Positions 9,778 through 19,636 of a stretch of 55,259 bases of DNA are shown here, one piece after another (position 1 is the first letter of the stretch; every line of letters begins with the position of its first letter). Origin of the DNA: an uncultured bacterium (lineage in GTDB: Bacteria; Zixibacteria; MSB-5A5; CAIYYT01); NCBI GenBank assembly GCA_903903945.1, contig CAIVAP010000244.1, positions 1 to 55,259 on the forward strand. The letters run 5' to 3'. The notes below the pieces were generated by a model. The model made no database searches. It saw nothing but the letters and a program-made list of their open reading frames with translations, and was not told the DNA's origin. The translations under genes and the position numbers were made by a program.

Positions 9778-10310
9778 GCGGCCTTCCTTCCTTATTCGAG
9801 GATGTTTATCCTCCCGTCCATATGTTCGGCGGATATGAAGGAAATGTTTAGTCGGTTTGGAAGGGAACTCCTATCGGTGACTGACAGACCCCCGAGGTGG
9901 CATGTGTGCTAGTAACGCCTGTGACGTCACGTCGGTGACCTGGATCTACCAAAGCGATTGGCTAAGAGGACGCTTCTTGCTCTCCCGCAACGACTGTGAC
10001 GAGGTACGTGATTCGTGCACAGGTAACCTATTAGTACGCAAGCCATTAGGCGTCTAACGAAATGGGGTGCTGTCAAAGTTAGAGAACCAAGCAACCAGGG
10101 TCGCGACGACGCTACCTGTCCATCAGTACGATGAAGTTGGCTCAATCGTGAAGTTGGCACCAGACGCAGTTCTCCTTTCAAAAGCTGTTCTTCCACGGCC
10201 AATCGCACGAATTCGCGGCTGCAACGACATGTCTTGACCCTTGATGCTGCACCGGACGGATCCAGGACTTTGGATCACTGAGAGTACTCGTGTTTCTGGC
10301 ACTGAACGCG

Positions 10311-10345
10311 TTGACACGACACAGCAAAAAACATCATATTGCCAA
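10311..10345 (+). promoter_or_regulatory. Candidate promoter for the metallophosphoesterase-TPR-MBL gene
   Basis: TTGACA at 10311-10316, then about 18 nt, then CATATT. Confidence 0.35.
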
Positions 10346-10420
10346 TCACAAAGGCCTTTTCTAACTGAACAGAATTTTCTATTTTGTCTATCACTTGAAA
10401 AAAGAAGGAGCGAGACTTCA

Positions 10421-13400
10421 ATGAAAGAGATTCAGATTCTGCATTGCTCTGATATTCACTGCGGGGCGAACTTCATCCTCTCCCCAAAAGAGGTAGCAAA
10501 TTACTCCAGGTTGTCGCCAGAGTGCTATCTTGCCGAAAAGGTCGCCAAAGATGTTGCAGCGAACTTCCCGAAGCGTCTTGATCTAGTGGTTGTCAGCGGA
10601 GATGTCAGCGAGAGCGGTGTGAAAGTGGAGTTTGAGATGGCTTGGCGGTTTTTGGAACACTTGATCAACTGCCTTCGAGATTCGAAGAAACAGCAGTTAT
10701 CCATGGATCAACTCATCGTTGTTCCAGGCAATCATGATATCAACTTCGACGATAACAAGACTGCTTACAAAGCCGCCAAGGGCAGGAAACCCGCCTACCA
10801 GTTCACGGAGAGACTCGACAGATTTGGTGAATTCTACAAGCGGATATATGCGAGGACATCGCACGCACGCACATATAATAAAGAGCAAGGGATTCACATT
10901 TTCAGATATCCGGACTTGGGGATGGCTGTATTTGGCTTCAACTCGTGCGGCAAGATCGGCCACACTACGCCATCGGCACCGGGTCATCTTCTCCCCGAAG
11001 ACATACTTTCGGCATTCGATCAACTCAAAGATGTCGAAAAGTATCCTGCGCGCATTGGCATCTTCCACCATAACGCGGTGGAAGTGCCAGTATTTGGAGA
11101 GTTTGACCAGCGTGACTGCTTGTCGTCAGCTGCGGTCGATCATTCGGCTTTTGTAAGGAGCGGCATATCCGCACTTCTTTATGGGCACAGGCACAGAGCG
11201 ATCACCGATACGTTGCTTCCATCAGGCGCGAAGAAGTCTGAAGCTATTGCATGTGTCGGCGCGAACTCACTCGGATGTGCGAGCGATTTGCGGCCCGGCA
11301 GTCATAACGGATATCAAATGATCACGATCCAAATCGAGGATGATAGTTGGGACATTAGCGTCGTTAGTAGAGTCCTCGATCTGACTACCCCGGCTACAGG
11401 TAGTGATTCCACTCCTGGGGTGTTTTCGAATGAATATCCAAAACCCTCAAGAGTTCGACTGTCACTTCGCAGTGTACGCCGCGAAAAGCAGGAAGTGTCG
11501 GCGCTACGAAACGAGAGCGGACGGGTCAAGAAGGAACCGGCACAGAGGCAGCGTCGTGGCTCCTTATCAGTCGAAACATTGCCGAAGAGCAAGAGACTTG
11601 GAACAGCCAGAATAGACATCAGTACAAAACTAGAAAGCCTGGGCGTGTTCAAAGGTTTGGGAATGATGAAGGAAGCGCAAAAGACGCTCAACGAGTTGAA
11701 GAAGTACGCCCGTGCAGATGTCGACAGGGCGCTGATCAGGTGTCTGAACAGCGAACTCGAAATCAGAAGTCTCCTCGATGAGGAGAAAATGAACCATGCG
11801 GCTCTGAGGGAAAAGTTCCAATTGATCTACAACATTCTGAGTGCTCCTGAGATAAAGGACTCATTTTCCTCGAGCGTCTTTCCAAGAGCAGCCTTTGATA
11901 CCGAGTTAGCTCGCAGCGAATACTGGAGTACACACTTCGCAACCGGGTTTTCTCAAGTCACACGTCCCGACACATACAAGTACATTAGAGAGGCAAGAGA
12001 GGCATTCGAAAAGTCGAAAAGAACTGACCACGAGATCAACAGGCACCTCATACTAATGCTGTTGAATCAAAATGAGTTTGCGCATGCCCGGCAGGCACTA
12101 CTGGAGGCAATTTCCTTAAGTCCCCAATATGCACCCTACTACGTCTTGAAAGCAGAGCTGGCTGAAAGGGAGATGCGCTACCAAGACGCTCTTGAATGCC
12201 TGCGCGAAGCTAAGTCCATCATGGATGGCAGGCCATGCCAAATGGTCGACTTCATGATAATGTATTGCCACTACTTTCTGGGTAACTATGAAGAAGCCGC
12301 AAATCTTATGAAAAAGGGAATTAGATCTTGGCCGAATAACAAAGGAATGGCGAACAACTATGCGTTCCTCAAGACAAGAGAGGCCAGACGGGAATTCGGA
12401 GACAGACTTTGGACAGAACAGCCCAAGAAGGCAATCGACTTGCTTCAGAGGTTCCTGAAAGCTATTGACAAGATAGGAACGCATGACACAGCCCATTTCA
12501 ACTACGCCTTGTTGGTATACTGGGCGTCACTGGAAGGAAAACAAGAAATTGCGATCAGGATATTGGGTGACAACGATAGGAAGAACTTGGAGCGGGTCGA
12601 TGACATCATCGAGTATCTCTTCAGAAAAGCAAGAGAGTTGTATCTCGAGAATCACGATTATATACATGGCTTCGTCGCGTCGTATTTCGCAGAGAAGGCC
12701 AAAGCGGGCAAGGCAAGCAGTATAAGGGATCTGCTCCTTGACGAATTCGCTTGGGACAATGACAATTTCTATACGTTCGGACACACCCTACGAAATCGAA
12801 AGCGTGCGCTTCTCGCAAAAGACAGAGCGATCAAGAACTTGTTTGGGTTTGGGCACATCGCGACTCTCAGAAGATGGAAGCGGGAATCATCGTCTTTTGC
12901 CGATACGGGTGCGCTGGCAGGCGGGGGCTACTATTTCAAGTGGCAAGACAAGGGACTAGTCGTCAATCCCGGGGCAGGTTTTCTAGCAAACTTCCAGCGC
13001 CGGGGCTATTCCATAAACGAGATTGATGCCATAATCGTGACATCCTCACACTATTCTGCTTACGAGGAATTTACTGACCTGTTGGAACAGGTGAAACAGG
13101 CCCACCGTTATAGGCCGAAGGAAGAGCGAGTTGCCGTCTACTTGGAGGGTTCCGTGCTCCAGAGGTTCCCTGATCTGGCTATTCGCAAAGTGCTCAGCAT
13201 TCAAAATCCACAAGTACTACCCGATAGGGAGACTTTCCTGTTTGGCGGAGAGCTCGTGCTTGAGTCGGCAATTCCTTGTGACAACGCTGGCCATATGACC
13301 GAGAGCACGAACGAGAGCTCTCTCTACAATCCGCCCGTTCTGACCAGACTGAAATTGATGGAGAATGGAACAGCTGTATCTTCCATATGCATAGTCAACA

Positions 13401-14002
13401 GTTTCTGTCCTTCGGACTCTGCACTCTCCTTCTTGAAAACCTGTGACTACTTGCTCGTCAGCATTGGCGCTTTCACTCCTTATGACCTCTTCAAGGCGTC
13501 CATGAATGAACAAATGAAGGCAGATTTGAGACAGCTCAGCTGTTACGACTCTCTTTACATAGAGAGTTTCGGTCTTAATTCCATAGCTGAGCTTCCTGAG
13601 GAATATGTCGAGACAACGAATGATAGAGTGTGCGGACTGAGTGATCAACACAATGTCAGTCTTGATCAGTTGATTCGTCTGGCTGATAGTATTCGCGATA
13701 TGAAAGGAAAAGTGGTAGTACTCGGCAATCTACCCCCGGAACTTGGAGACAAGAGACATGGTCTCGCCAAAGTACTAAACAAGTACTATCCTGATGGACC
13801 ATCGTATCTCACTGAGGACCTTGGATTGGTAATCGGACTACGAAAGAAGGAAGTACTATGCGAATGCTGCCACTCATGGGTGACGTTGTCCAACCTGAGA
13901 GAGGAGTGTATCGAAGGGAGGCTTACTGGTCTCATCAAGCACTTCTGTGAGAAGCACAGGCATGAAAAAGGATTTTCGGGTTTTCTGAGGAGAGAAGAGT
14001 GA
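10421..14002 (+). CDS. Calcineurin-like metallophosphoesterase - TPR-like repeats - degenerate metallo-beta-lactamase-like domain - C-terminal Cys/His cluster
   Basis: MPE motifs SDIHCG, SGDVSESG, VVPGNHD, FHHN, YGHRH; helical-repeat middle; KGLVVNPGAGFLANFQRRGYSINEIDAIIVTSSHYSAYEEF matches the MBL core with HxHxDH lost; SD AAGGAG before the ATG at 10421. Confidence 0.8.
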   Translation: MKEIQILHCSDIHCGANFILSPKEVANYSRLSPECYLAEKVAKDVAANFPKRLDLVVVSGDVSESGVKVEFEMAWRFLEHLINCLRDSKKQQLSMDQLIVVPGNHDINFDDNKTAYKAAKGRKPAYQFTERLDRFGEFYKRIYARTSHARTYNKEQGIHIFRYPDLGMAVFGFNSCGKIGHTTPSAPGHLLPEDILSAFDQLKDVEKYPARIGIFHHNAVEVPVFGEFDQRDCLSSAAVDHSAFVRSGISALLYGHRHRAITDTLLPSGAKKSEAIACVGANSLGCASDLRPGSHNGYQMITIQIEDDSWDISVVSRVLDLTTPATGSDSTPGVFSNEYPKPSRVRLSLRSVRREKQEVSALRNESGRVKKEPAQRQRRGSLSVETLPKSKRLGTARIDISTKLESLGVFKGLGMMKEAQKTLNELKKYARADVDRALIRCLNSELEIRSLLDEEKMNHAALREKFQLIYNILSAPEIKDSFSSSVFPRAAFDTELARSEYWSTHFATGFSQVTRPDTYKYIREAREAFEKSKRTDHEINRHLILMLLNQNEFAHARQALLEAISLSPQYAPYYVLKAELAEREMRYQDALECLREAKSIMDGRPCQMVDFMIMYCHYFLGNYEEAANLMKKGIRSWPNNKGMANNYAFLKTREARREFGDRLWTEQPKKAIDLLQRFLKAIDKIGTHDTAHFNYALLVYWASLEGKQEIAIRILGDNDRKNLERVDDIIEYLFRKARELYLENHDYIHGFVASYFAEKAKAGKASSIRDLLLDEFAWDNDNFYTFGHTLRNRKRALLAKDRAIKNLFGFGHIATLRRWKRESSSFADTGALAGGGYYFKWQDKGLVVNPGAGFLANFQRRGYSINEIDAIIVTSSHYSAYEEFTDLLEQVKQAHRYRPKEERVAVYLEGSVLQRFPDLAIRKVLSIQNPQVLPDRETFLFGGELVLESAIPCDNAGHMTESTNESSLYNPPVLTRLKLMENGTAVSSICIVNSFCPSDSALSFLKTCDYLLVSIGAFTPYDLFKASMNEQMKADLRQLSCYDSLYIESFGLNSIAELPEEYVETTNDRVCGLSDQHNVSLDQLIRLADSIRDMKGKVVVLGNLPPELGDKRHGLAKVLNKYYPDGPSYLTEDLGLVIGLRKKEVLCECCHSWVTLSNLREECIEGRLTGLIKHFCEKHRHEKGFSGFLRREE

Positions 14003-14238
14003 AAATCTACCTTCCCTGAGTTGTTCCTACGTCAGCAATAGCTGGACATGTAGGGGCTCTTGAAGTAAGATGCTGGTACGGTGACCGACACATCCACGTT
14101 GTGACCGATTTGTGGCTACGAACTGTCCAAGTCAATCAAAACTGATACAAAGTAATACTTGAGATTTTTCCCGGCATCCACTTACCGCACAATATAATAC
14201 GTTGATAGTCAATCACTTGCATCTTCGTCTGGTTCGCT

Positions 14239-14277
14239 TTTTAAGTCCCTTGCGTCTACCAATTTCGCCACTCCGGC
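14239..14277 (-). pseudogene. 5'-half tRNA-Leu(UAA) fragment (att-like remnant), copy 2
   Basis: Minus strand GCCGGAGTGGCGAAATTGGTAGACGCAAGGGACTTAAAA; no 3' half; same orientation as copy 1. Confidence 0.8.
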
Positions 14278-14391
14278 AATTGGTGAAACGTCAGGAAGTT
14301 ACATAAATTCAAGGTGGAAGGCAAGCGGGGATGCGTAAGTGGCAGGGTGGCCTGGACGTTCGCCCGGGTTTCAGACGCGGACTCGCTTAAT

Positions 14392-14414
14392 GTCAGGAGC
14401 GCAGGGCTCCTGAC
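14392..14414. repeat. Short hairpin GTCAGGAG-cgcaggg-CTCCTGAC
   Basis: Perfect 8-bp inverted repeat with a 7-nt loop. Confidence 0.6.
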
Positions 14415-14497
14415 CTACAAGACTCACGAGATCAATCGCTGTGTGTACGACAAAATGCCACCCTTGCGATTGGGCACCCGACTTTGGCTGAGACGGA

Positions 14498-14911
14498 TCA
14501 GAAACTCGAATAGGCTCCTGACATGCGACGCTGCTGCGCCTCGTACTCCAAGCACGGGCGAAGCGCTGCGAACGATCTACTATTGTTGCCCCATACGTCA
14601 ATGACGAAGGATGACCGAATGACAATTCGTGAACAAGTGCCATTCTTCTTAAATCCTACAAATGCGAGATTTGGCGTCATTGCAAACTGAAGACGTGCCA
14701 ACCCCAGCATCTCCAGCGCTCTGCGGCCGTCTTCCTCAGTTCCCCCGACAGCACTGTGGAGATAGAGCAACTCCTCGCTCCTCGCCCGAGCAAAGGCTGC
14801 GACTGATTCACCAGTTGCTTCCCCCGGAACTATTAGCATCACGAAATCGGGAAGCTGACTCTGTTCGTGTTTGGGGGGGTCATTTTGTTTGCGCTTTGAG
14901 AACCATCCCAT
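14498..14911 (-). CDS. Hypothetical protein
   Basis: 137 aa starting MGWFSKRKQNDPPKHEQSQ; strong SD (GGTAAGGAGGACACTACA-ATG). Confidence 0.55.
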   Translation of the reverse strand: MGWFSKRKQNDPPKHEQSQLPDFVMLIVPGEATGESVAAFARARSEELLYLHSAVGGTEEDGRRALEMLGLARLQFAMTPNLAFVGFKKNGTCSRIVIRSSFVIDVWGNNSRSFAALRPCLEYEAQQRRMSGAYSSF

Positions 14912-15049
14912 TGTAGTGTCCTCCTTACCTATCGACTAAAGTGAAGACGGTTTCGTCTATCCGATCTTCTGACAAATTCCCGTACGTCGCATATTCTCTA
15001 TCGGGCATAAGGTGTCCAACCCCAAGGTTGGGTGCGTTATGACCTGTCC

Positions 15050-15574
15050 CTACTCTTCAATCGTCACCTGACACGCCTTGAACGTCGGTGGATTGGCCAC
15101 AAGATTCAGCTGGAGGTCGTAGAAACTAAGTGGCAGTCGCGGATAATCGAATGTATTCAGCAGAAAAGTCGTGTCGGGTGCGCTCGTGCGAACCATAAAA
15201 TAGATCGTGGCGAGCAGGCCGCGACCGGTCGCAACTGCGGCAGAATCGTCAACAACGCCAATCGAGATCGTGTCAGTTTTGGCAAGAACATTTTTGAACA
15301 TAAATTGATCGGCGCGGCTGTTCTTGAACGAGACCGAATCGAGATGCAGGAGAGAGGAGGGGAATAATATAGGCACGTTGATTGCGGACAGAGAGACCTC
15401 GTTGTCGAAGTTGACCGGCACGGTAAAAACCTCTCCGGGCGCAGCCTGAATCTTCTCGGGTAAGTAGACCCGATTCGCAATCTTTTCCGGCTCGTCGCTG
15501 CTATCGCCGCACCCTACGATTCCGGCGCCTATTAGAAAGAACAGTGTGGCGAAAACGCGGCCAAATCGAAACAT
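15050..15574 (-). CDS. Cohesin-domain-like lipoprotein
   Basis: Signal peptide with lipobox (GIVGC); APGEVFTVPVNFDNEVSLSAINVPILFPSSLLHLDSVSF... cohesin-like pattern. Confidence 0.6.
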   Translation of the reverse strand: MFRFGRVFATLFFLIGAGIVGCGDSSDEPEKIANRVYLPEKIQAAPGEVFTVPVNFDNEVSLSAINVPILFPSSLLHLDSVSFKNSRADQFMFKNVLAKTDTISIGVVDDSAAVATGRGLLATIYFMVRTSAPDTTFLLNTFDYPRLPLSFYDLQLNLVANPPTFKACQVTIEE

Positions 15575-15759
15575 CTCAACTCCATTCCAGCATGTCTATC
15601 AGTTAGATAACGCGCCACGGTACAATTTGTCCAATGCTTTTTTTGGCTACCGCGGTGATTGTTCAGCAGGAATCGGTGTTTTAGTGCAACTAAGCACTAC
15701 AAAATCAGTTGCCAATCGTATCATAGTTTGTATTATACCGCGAGTTGAGTGGAGGATAT

Positions 15760-16956
15760 ATGAATTCTGTTGAATTGGCCAGGAAAGTTTTCTGGGTGGG
15801 GGCGGCAGACCCTGATTTGCGGGTATTCGATATCGTCGTTAAGACGGATTACGGAACAACCTACAATTCCTATCTACTCGTGGGGGAAAAGGTAGCTCTG
15901 ATCGATGCGGTCAAAGAGGGGTTCGAGAATGTTCTCTTCGCCCGTATTGAGGAACACGTACCGTTAGAGCGGATCGACTATCTGATCGTCAATCACACCG
16001 AACCCGACCACTCCGGCGCCATCAAGCTACTTCTGGCGCGCAATCCCAAGATCAAGCTCGTATGCTCCAAACCGGCGGTGCCGTTTTTGAAGAATATCGT
16101 CAACGACGAATCAGTCGCGATCGATGGCGTCAAAGGTGGCGACCGTCTCGATCTGGGAGGGCTGACGCTCGAATTTATCTCGGCTCCATTTATGCACTGG
16201 CCGGATACTATGTTTACCTATTGTCCCGAGGAGAAGATTCTTTTCCCGTGCGACGGGTATGCGGCGCATTTTGCCCCTTACGAATCAATCTTCTTCAAAC
16301 CGGGGGACAAGGTGCATGAGAAGGAGGCATGGCACTACTATGACGCGATCATGCGTCCGTACGCGTCCTTTTGTCGGAAAGCATCGCAGGCCGTGATTGG
16401 CATGGATATCAAAATCGTAGCACCATCACATGGGCCAATCAACCGCGACGAGCCGAAGCGTTTTATCGAAAAGTATCTGGAATGGACAGCGCCGAAGAAC
16501 GTTGGCGACAAGAAGCGCGTCCTAATAGCTTTTGCCAGTTCTTATGGAAATACCAGAATGATGGCGCAGGAGATCGACCAGACGCTCCAGCAGGCCGGTT
16601 TGTCAACCACAATGGTGGACCTGGCTCATATCCCCGCGAAGGAGTTACGTGATCATTATGAAGCGGCTGACGCGATTCTTTTTGGTACGCCGACTTTCGT
16701 CGGCGATGTGGTCAAGCCGGTGTGGGACGCTGCCCAGCTATTGATGACGGTTTCGAGCGTCGGCAAAAAGGCCGCCGTGTTTGGCTCCTATGGCTGGGGA
16801 GGGCAGGCGGTGGACATATTGGAATCATACCTTGAAGGCCTCAAGCTCAAAGTGCACAAGCCCGGCGTTAAGGCAAGACTGGTTCCTTCGCAGACGGAAT
16901 TGGAGGAATGCAGACGTTTTGCTGAGGCGTTTAGTGGATTCGTGCGGCAGGGATAG
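15760..16956 (+). CDS. FprA family A-type flavoprotein (flavodiiron protein)
   Basis: MBL-like N-term with NHTEPDHSGAIK; flavodoxin C-term (FASSYGNTRMMAQEI, FGSYGWGGQAV); GGAGG SD. Confidence 0.93.
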   Translation: MNSVELARKVFWVGAADPDLRVFDIVVKTDYGTTYNSYLLVGEKVALIDAVKEGFENVLFARIEEHVPLERIDYLIVNHTEPDHSGAIKLLLARNPKIKLVCSKPAVPFLKNIVNDESVAIDGVKGGDRLDLGGLTLEFISAPFMHWPDTMFTYCPEEKILFPCDGYAAHFAPYESIFFKPGDKVHEKEAWHYYDAIMRPYASFCRKASQAVIGMDIKIVAPSHGPINRDEPKRFIEKYLEWTAPKNVGDKKRVLIAFASSYGNTRMMAQEIDQTLQQAGLSTTMVDLAHIPAKELRDHYEAADAILFGTPTFVGDVVKPVWDAAQLLMTVSSVGKKAAVFGSYGWGGQAVDILESYLEGLKLKVHKPGVKARLVPSQTELEECRRFAEAFSGFVRQG

Positions 16957-17504
16957 GCGATGCTTTCCGCTAAAGCGTAAACAAGAATGAACCGATACTC
17001 TATCATGTATGTTCGCTGGCGCCCATATTGAAAGTTTTGAGAATGTAAAAGCGCTTGACAAAACCTGAGAAAAGATTATGCTTGATGATATGCTGACAGC
17101 GGAAGCGCTGCCATGATCGTTAGTTTTTCCGGGATTTATCTGCTGAGTTATTCATCGACAGTTATCGTTGCAAGACCTGTTGCCTCCGTGTATTCGGCGG
17201 TAATGCTGAGTTCTTGCCGACAGCTTCAAAGCGCATGTGAATCGGTATTATCTCGGGTGAATCGTTCACCTTACAATGGTGTATCAGACACTTTGATTTC
17301 TAATTGAAACTTCCCCCTGACAGCAGCGGACTGTGAGCGCTCGCGCGGGTCTGAACCCTCAAGCGCAATTGGTCATTCCTGTGCGACCGGAAGTTGAAAG
17401 GAGCCGTAAAACACGGAATAGCAGACTTTGATTTGAGTGAAAAACATTAACTCTCGACGGGCCTGTTTGGCTTGCCGAGAATAGATAACTTTCTGGAGGA
17501 ACAA

Positions 17505-17816
17505 ATGAATATCTACGTGGGAAACCTCGCACGCGAAGCCAGTGAAGATGACTTGCGCGCGATTTTCGCCGAATTTGGACAGGTCAGCAAAGTGACCATT
17601 CTTAAGGACAGATTGAGCGGCGAGCCGAGAGGTTTCGGATTTGTCGAAATGTCGTCGCCCGAAGAGGCCAAGGCCGCAATTGAAGGCGCCAATGGTCGGC
17701 AACTCAAAGGGCAGTCGCTCCGTGTTAACGAAGCACGGCCACGCGAAGACAACCCTGATCGTGGCGGTGATCGTTCACGACGCCCTGGTGGTGGCGGTGG
17801 TGGTCGCGGCTGGTAA
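17505..17816 (+). CDS. RRM-type RNA-binding protein with Gly/Arg-rich tail
   Basis: MNIYVGNLAREASEDDL (RNP2), RGFGFVEM (RNP1), C-term GGGGGGRGW. Confidence 0.93.
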   Translation: MNIYVGNLAREASEDDLRAIFAEFGQVSKVTILKDRLSGEPRGFGFVEMSSPEEAKAAIEGANGRQLKGQSLRVNEARPREDNPDRGGDRSRRPGGGGGGRGW

Positions 17817-17863
17817 GCTCAGAAACTGCAACCAAACCGCGATCATGGCGGCTGATTGATACC

Positions 17864-17897
17864 GTGCCGTGCTTCTCATGAGGAGTACGGCACTCTT
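17864..17897 (+). terminator. Terminator-like hairpin after the RRM gene
   Basis: GTGCCGT...ACGGCAC stem with paired inner CTTCTC/GAGGAG, then TCTT. Confidence 0.5.
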
Positions 17898-17917
17898 AAT
17901 CGTACAACCGTCCGAGA

Positions 17918-18138
17918 GCGCCGGCAGGAATCCTGAGGGCGTCCCATAAATTGTAGTTAGAGGTTATGCCGTAGGTGCGAATTTATTCGCACAACTTCGA
18001 TTTATCCTTCTTGTTTGGACCGGAGTAATTTGGCAAAGAGGTGTATTTCCTACTATGCTCGAGTGCGAATAAATTCGCACCTACAACCCCTCAAACCGAC
18101 TTGTGGGACAGCCTCGGGGTTCCTGAAGACGCCTGAAG
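17918..18138. repeat. MITE-like element, family B copy 1
   Basis: Ends GCGCCGGCAGGAATCCTGAGGGCGTCCCATAA and ACTTGTGGGACAGCCTCGGGGTTCCTGAAGACGCCTGAA form imperfect inverted repeats; the same ends occur at 45606-45807; nested palindromes at 17971-17992 and 18063-18084. Confidence 0.7.
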
Positions 18139-18199
18139 AAGAGAGGACTTTTCAACAGTCCCGTATGATCGGTACGGCACTTCCAACAGTACTACATTC

Positions 18200-19636
18200 T
18201 TATCGTACTTGAGTCGTGGGAATGGGCTTCGTTTGTACTCCTGCCAACGATTTTTCGAAAGTCACTGCGCCAAGGCAGGAGTCCACCAGAAAATAACTTT
18301 CCGGATGAAACGGCGCGTAAAACAAAGAGACTTCTTCAAACGGCAGATCTGCCAGAGTGCGGGGAAGCTCTTCAGTTTTTCCAACTACCTCACGCATCAG
18401 TGCCACACGAGCCAGCGCCCCGGCTTCGGCTATTCCGACCGCAACCGGCAGGTAGTTTTCCTTCAACTCTCGCGATTCAAACATAGGCAGCTTCGACATC
18501 GCGCAGGAGATGCGCCGGGTGAGACGGTACAGTGCCTCGAAATTCTTGATTCGAAATGCGGGCACACATATAGCCCCGGCATTCTCGCTGCCGCCGAATC
18601 TTATCCTGAAAACATTCATCTGCTCGGCAGAAAGTCTGAACATCCAGAAGGGAAAGTACCGTTCATCGGCATTCGCCGATCCCTGAACCGACAAAATCCG
18701 ACGATTCAACTCCGGACAATCCTCAAGAATCGTCAATTGCTGACAGTTCCGGCAAATATAGACATAAGACCGGGTATCCGGCAACTGTTCGCCGCAGTTG
18801 CTGCAACGGTGCAATTCCACACCCAAGCGACCCAACTCAGTTGATTGTTGATGGTCCGCGATCTGCAATTGCTCGGAGATGCCGTCACTGCAACTATAGA
18901 CGATTCGACCGGTCAATCCATCCAGCATGAAGCTTTTCGTCCTGCCCATCACGTTGCCTTCCGCCAAGAAGTAGGGGAAGTTGATGAGCGACAGCACCGG
19001 ACGAAGCAACAGCGAGATGTTCACACCAGACTCTTCTGCTGAGATATGATTCAGTTGCTCAACCGCCCGGTTAGCCTTGGTGATGGCTTCCTGCCAAGGT
19101 GTCTCGATACTTAACAACTCAAAACCGAGTTGCAGGTGTTCCTCGCTGTATGGCATCGTCTTAACATATTCGGTCCGCTCGCCAAGACTGTACGGTATGA
19201 TTTCCGAAAGACCACCGGCTGCAATTGTGACGTCATACGGCGATAGCATCGTCTCGACCTTCTTCAGATCGGTGGCCGTTTCCGTGTTTGTCTCCTCATT
19301 ATAGTTGATGCGCGTTTCCTTGCGGTGGCGCAGTTTCAACAAGATGGCGTCGATTTTCCAATACGGGAAATAGAACTTGCGAACACTGTCGAGAGAGTGA
19401 GTCAGTGGCTCAGCGTTGCCCTTCAGATGGCGATCAATGTGAAAACGCACATCCTTGTCAAATACCTTCGCTTTGACAACATACGCCGGTGGTGTAGCTG
19501 GAGTAAGAATCCTCAGCACCGAGCAACAACTCGAGCACGAGGTCGTTAGGAAATCCAACTCCAATTCGAGTTCCGCCCCGCAAGCCGGGCAGCTTGTGGC
19601 AATATAGAACCCGCGCTTAGCTTTGGCCGGTATCAT
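18200..19636 (-). CDS. Zinc-ribbon-rich hypothetical protein, partner of the SPFH protein
   Basis: N-terminal CPACGAELELE...CSSC and internal CSNCGEQLP...CRNCQQ zinc ribbons; 20-bp overlap with the upstream SPFH gene. Confidence 0.75.
   Translation of the reverse strand: MIPAKAKRGFYIATSCPACGAELELELDFLTTSCSSCCSVLRILTPATPPAYVVKAKVFDKDVRFHIDRHLKGNAEPLTHSLDSVRKFYFPYWKIDAILLKLRHRKETRINYNEETNTETATDLKKVETMLSPYDVTIAAGGLSEIIPYSLGERTEYVKTMPYSEEHLQLGFELLSIETPWQEAITKANRAVEQLNHISAEESGVNISLLLRPVLSLINFPYFLAEGNVMGRTKSFMLDGLTGRIVYSCSDGISEQLQIADHQQSTELGRLGVELHRCSNCGEQLPDTRSYVYICRNCQQLTILEDCPELNRRILSVQGSANADERYFPFWMFRLSAEQMNVFRIRFGGSENAGAICVPAFRIKNFEALYRLTRRISCAMSKLPMFESRELKENYLPVAVGIAEAGALARVALMREVVGKTEELPRTLADLPFEEVSLFYAPFHPESYFLVDSCLGAVTFEKSLAGVQTKPIPTTQVR

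Noticed and set aside
9646-9912. 88-aa plus-strand ORF
   Set aside because: Low-complexity composition, no motif; lies opposite the better-supported 26-aa minus-strand TM ORF.
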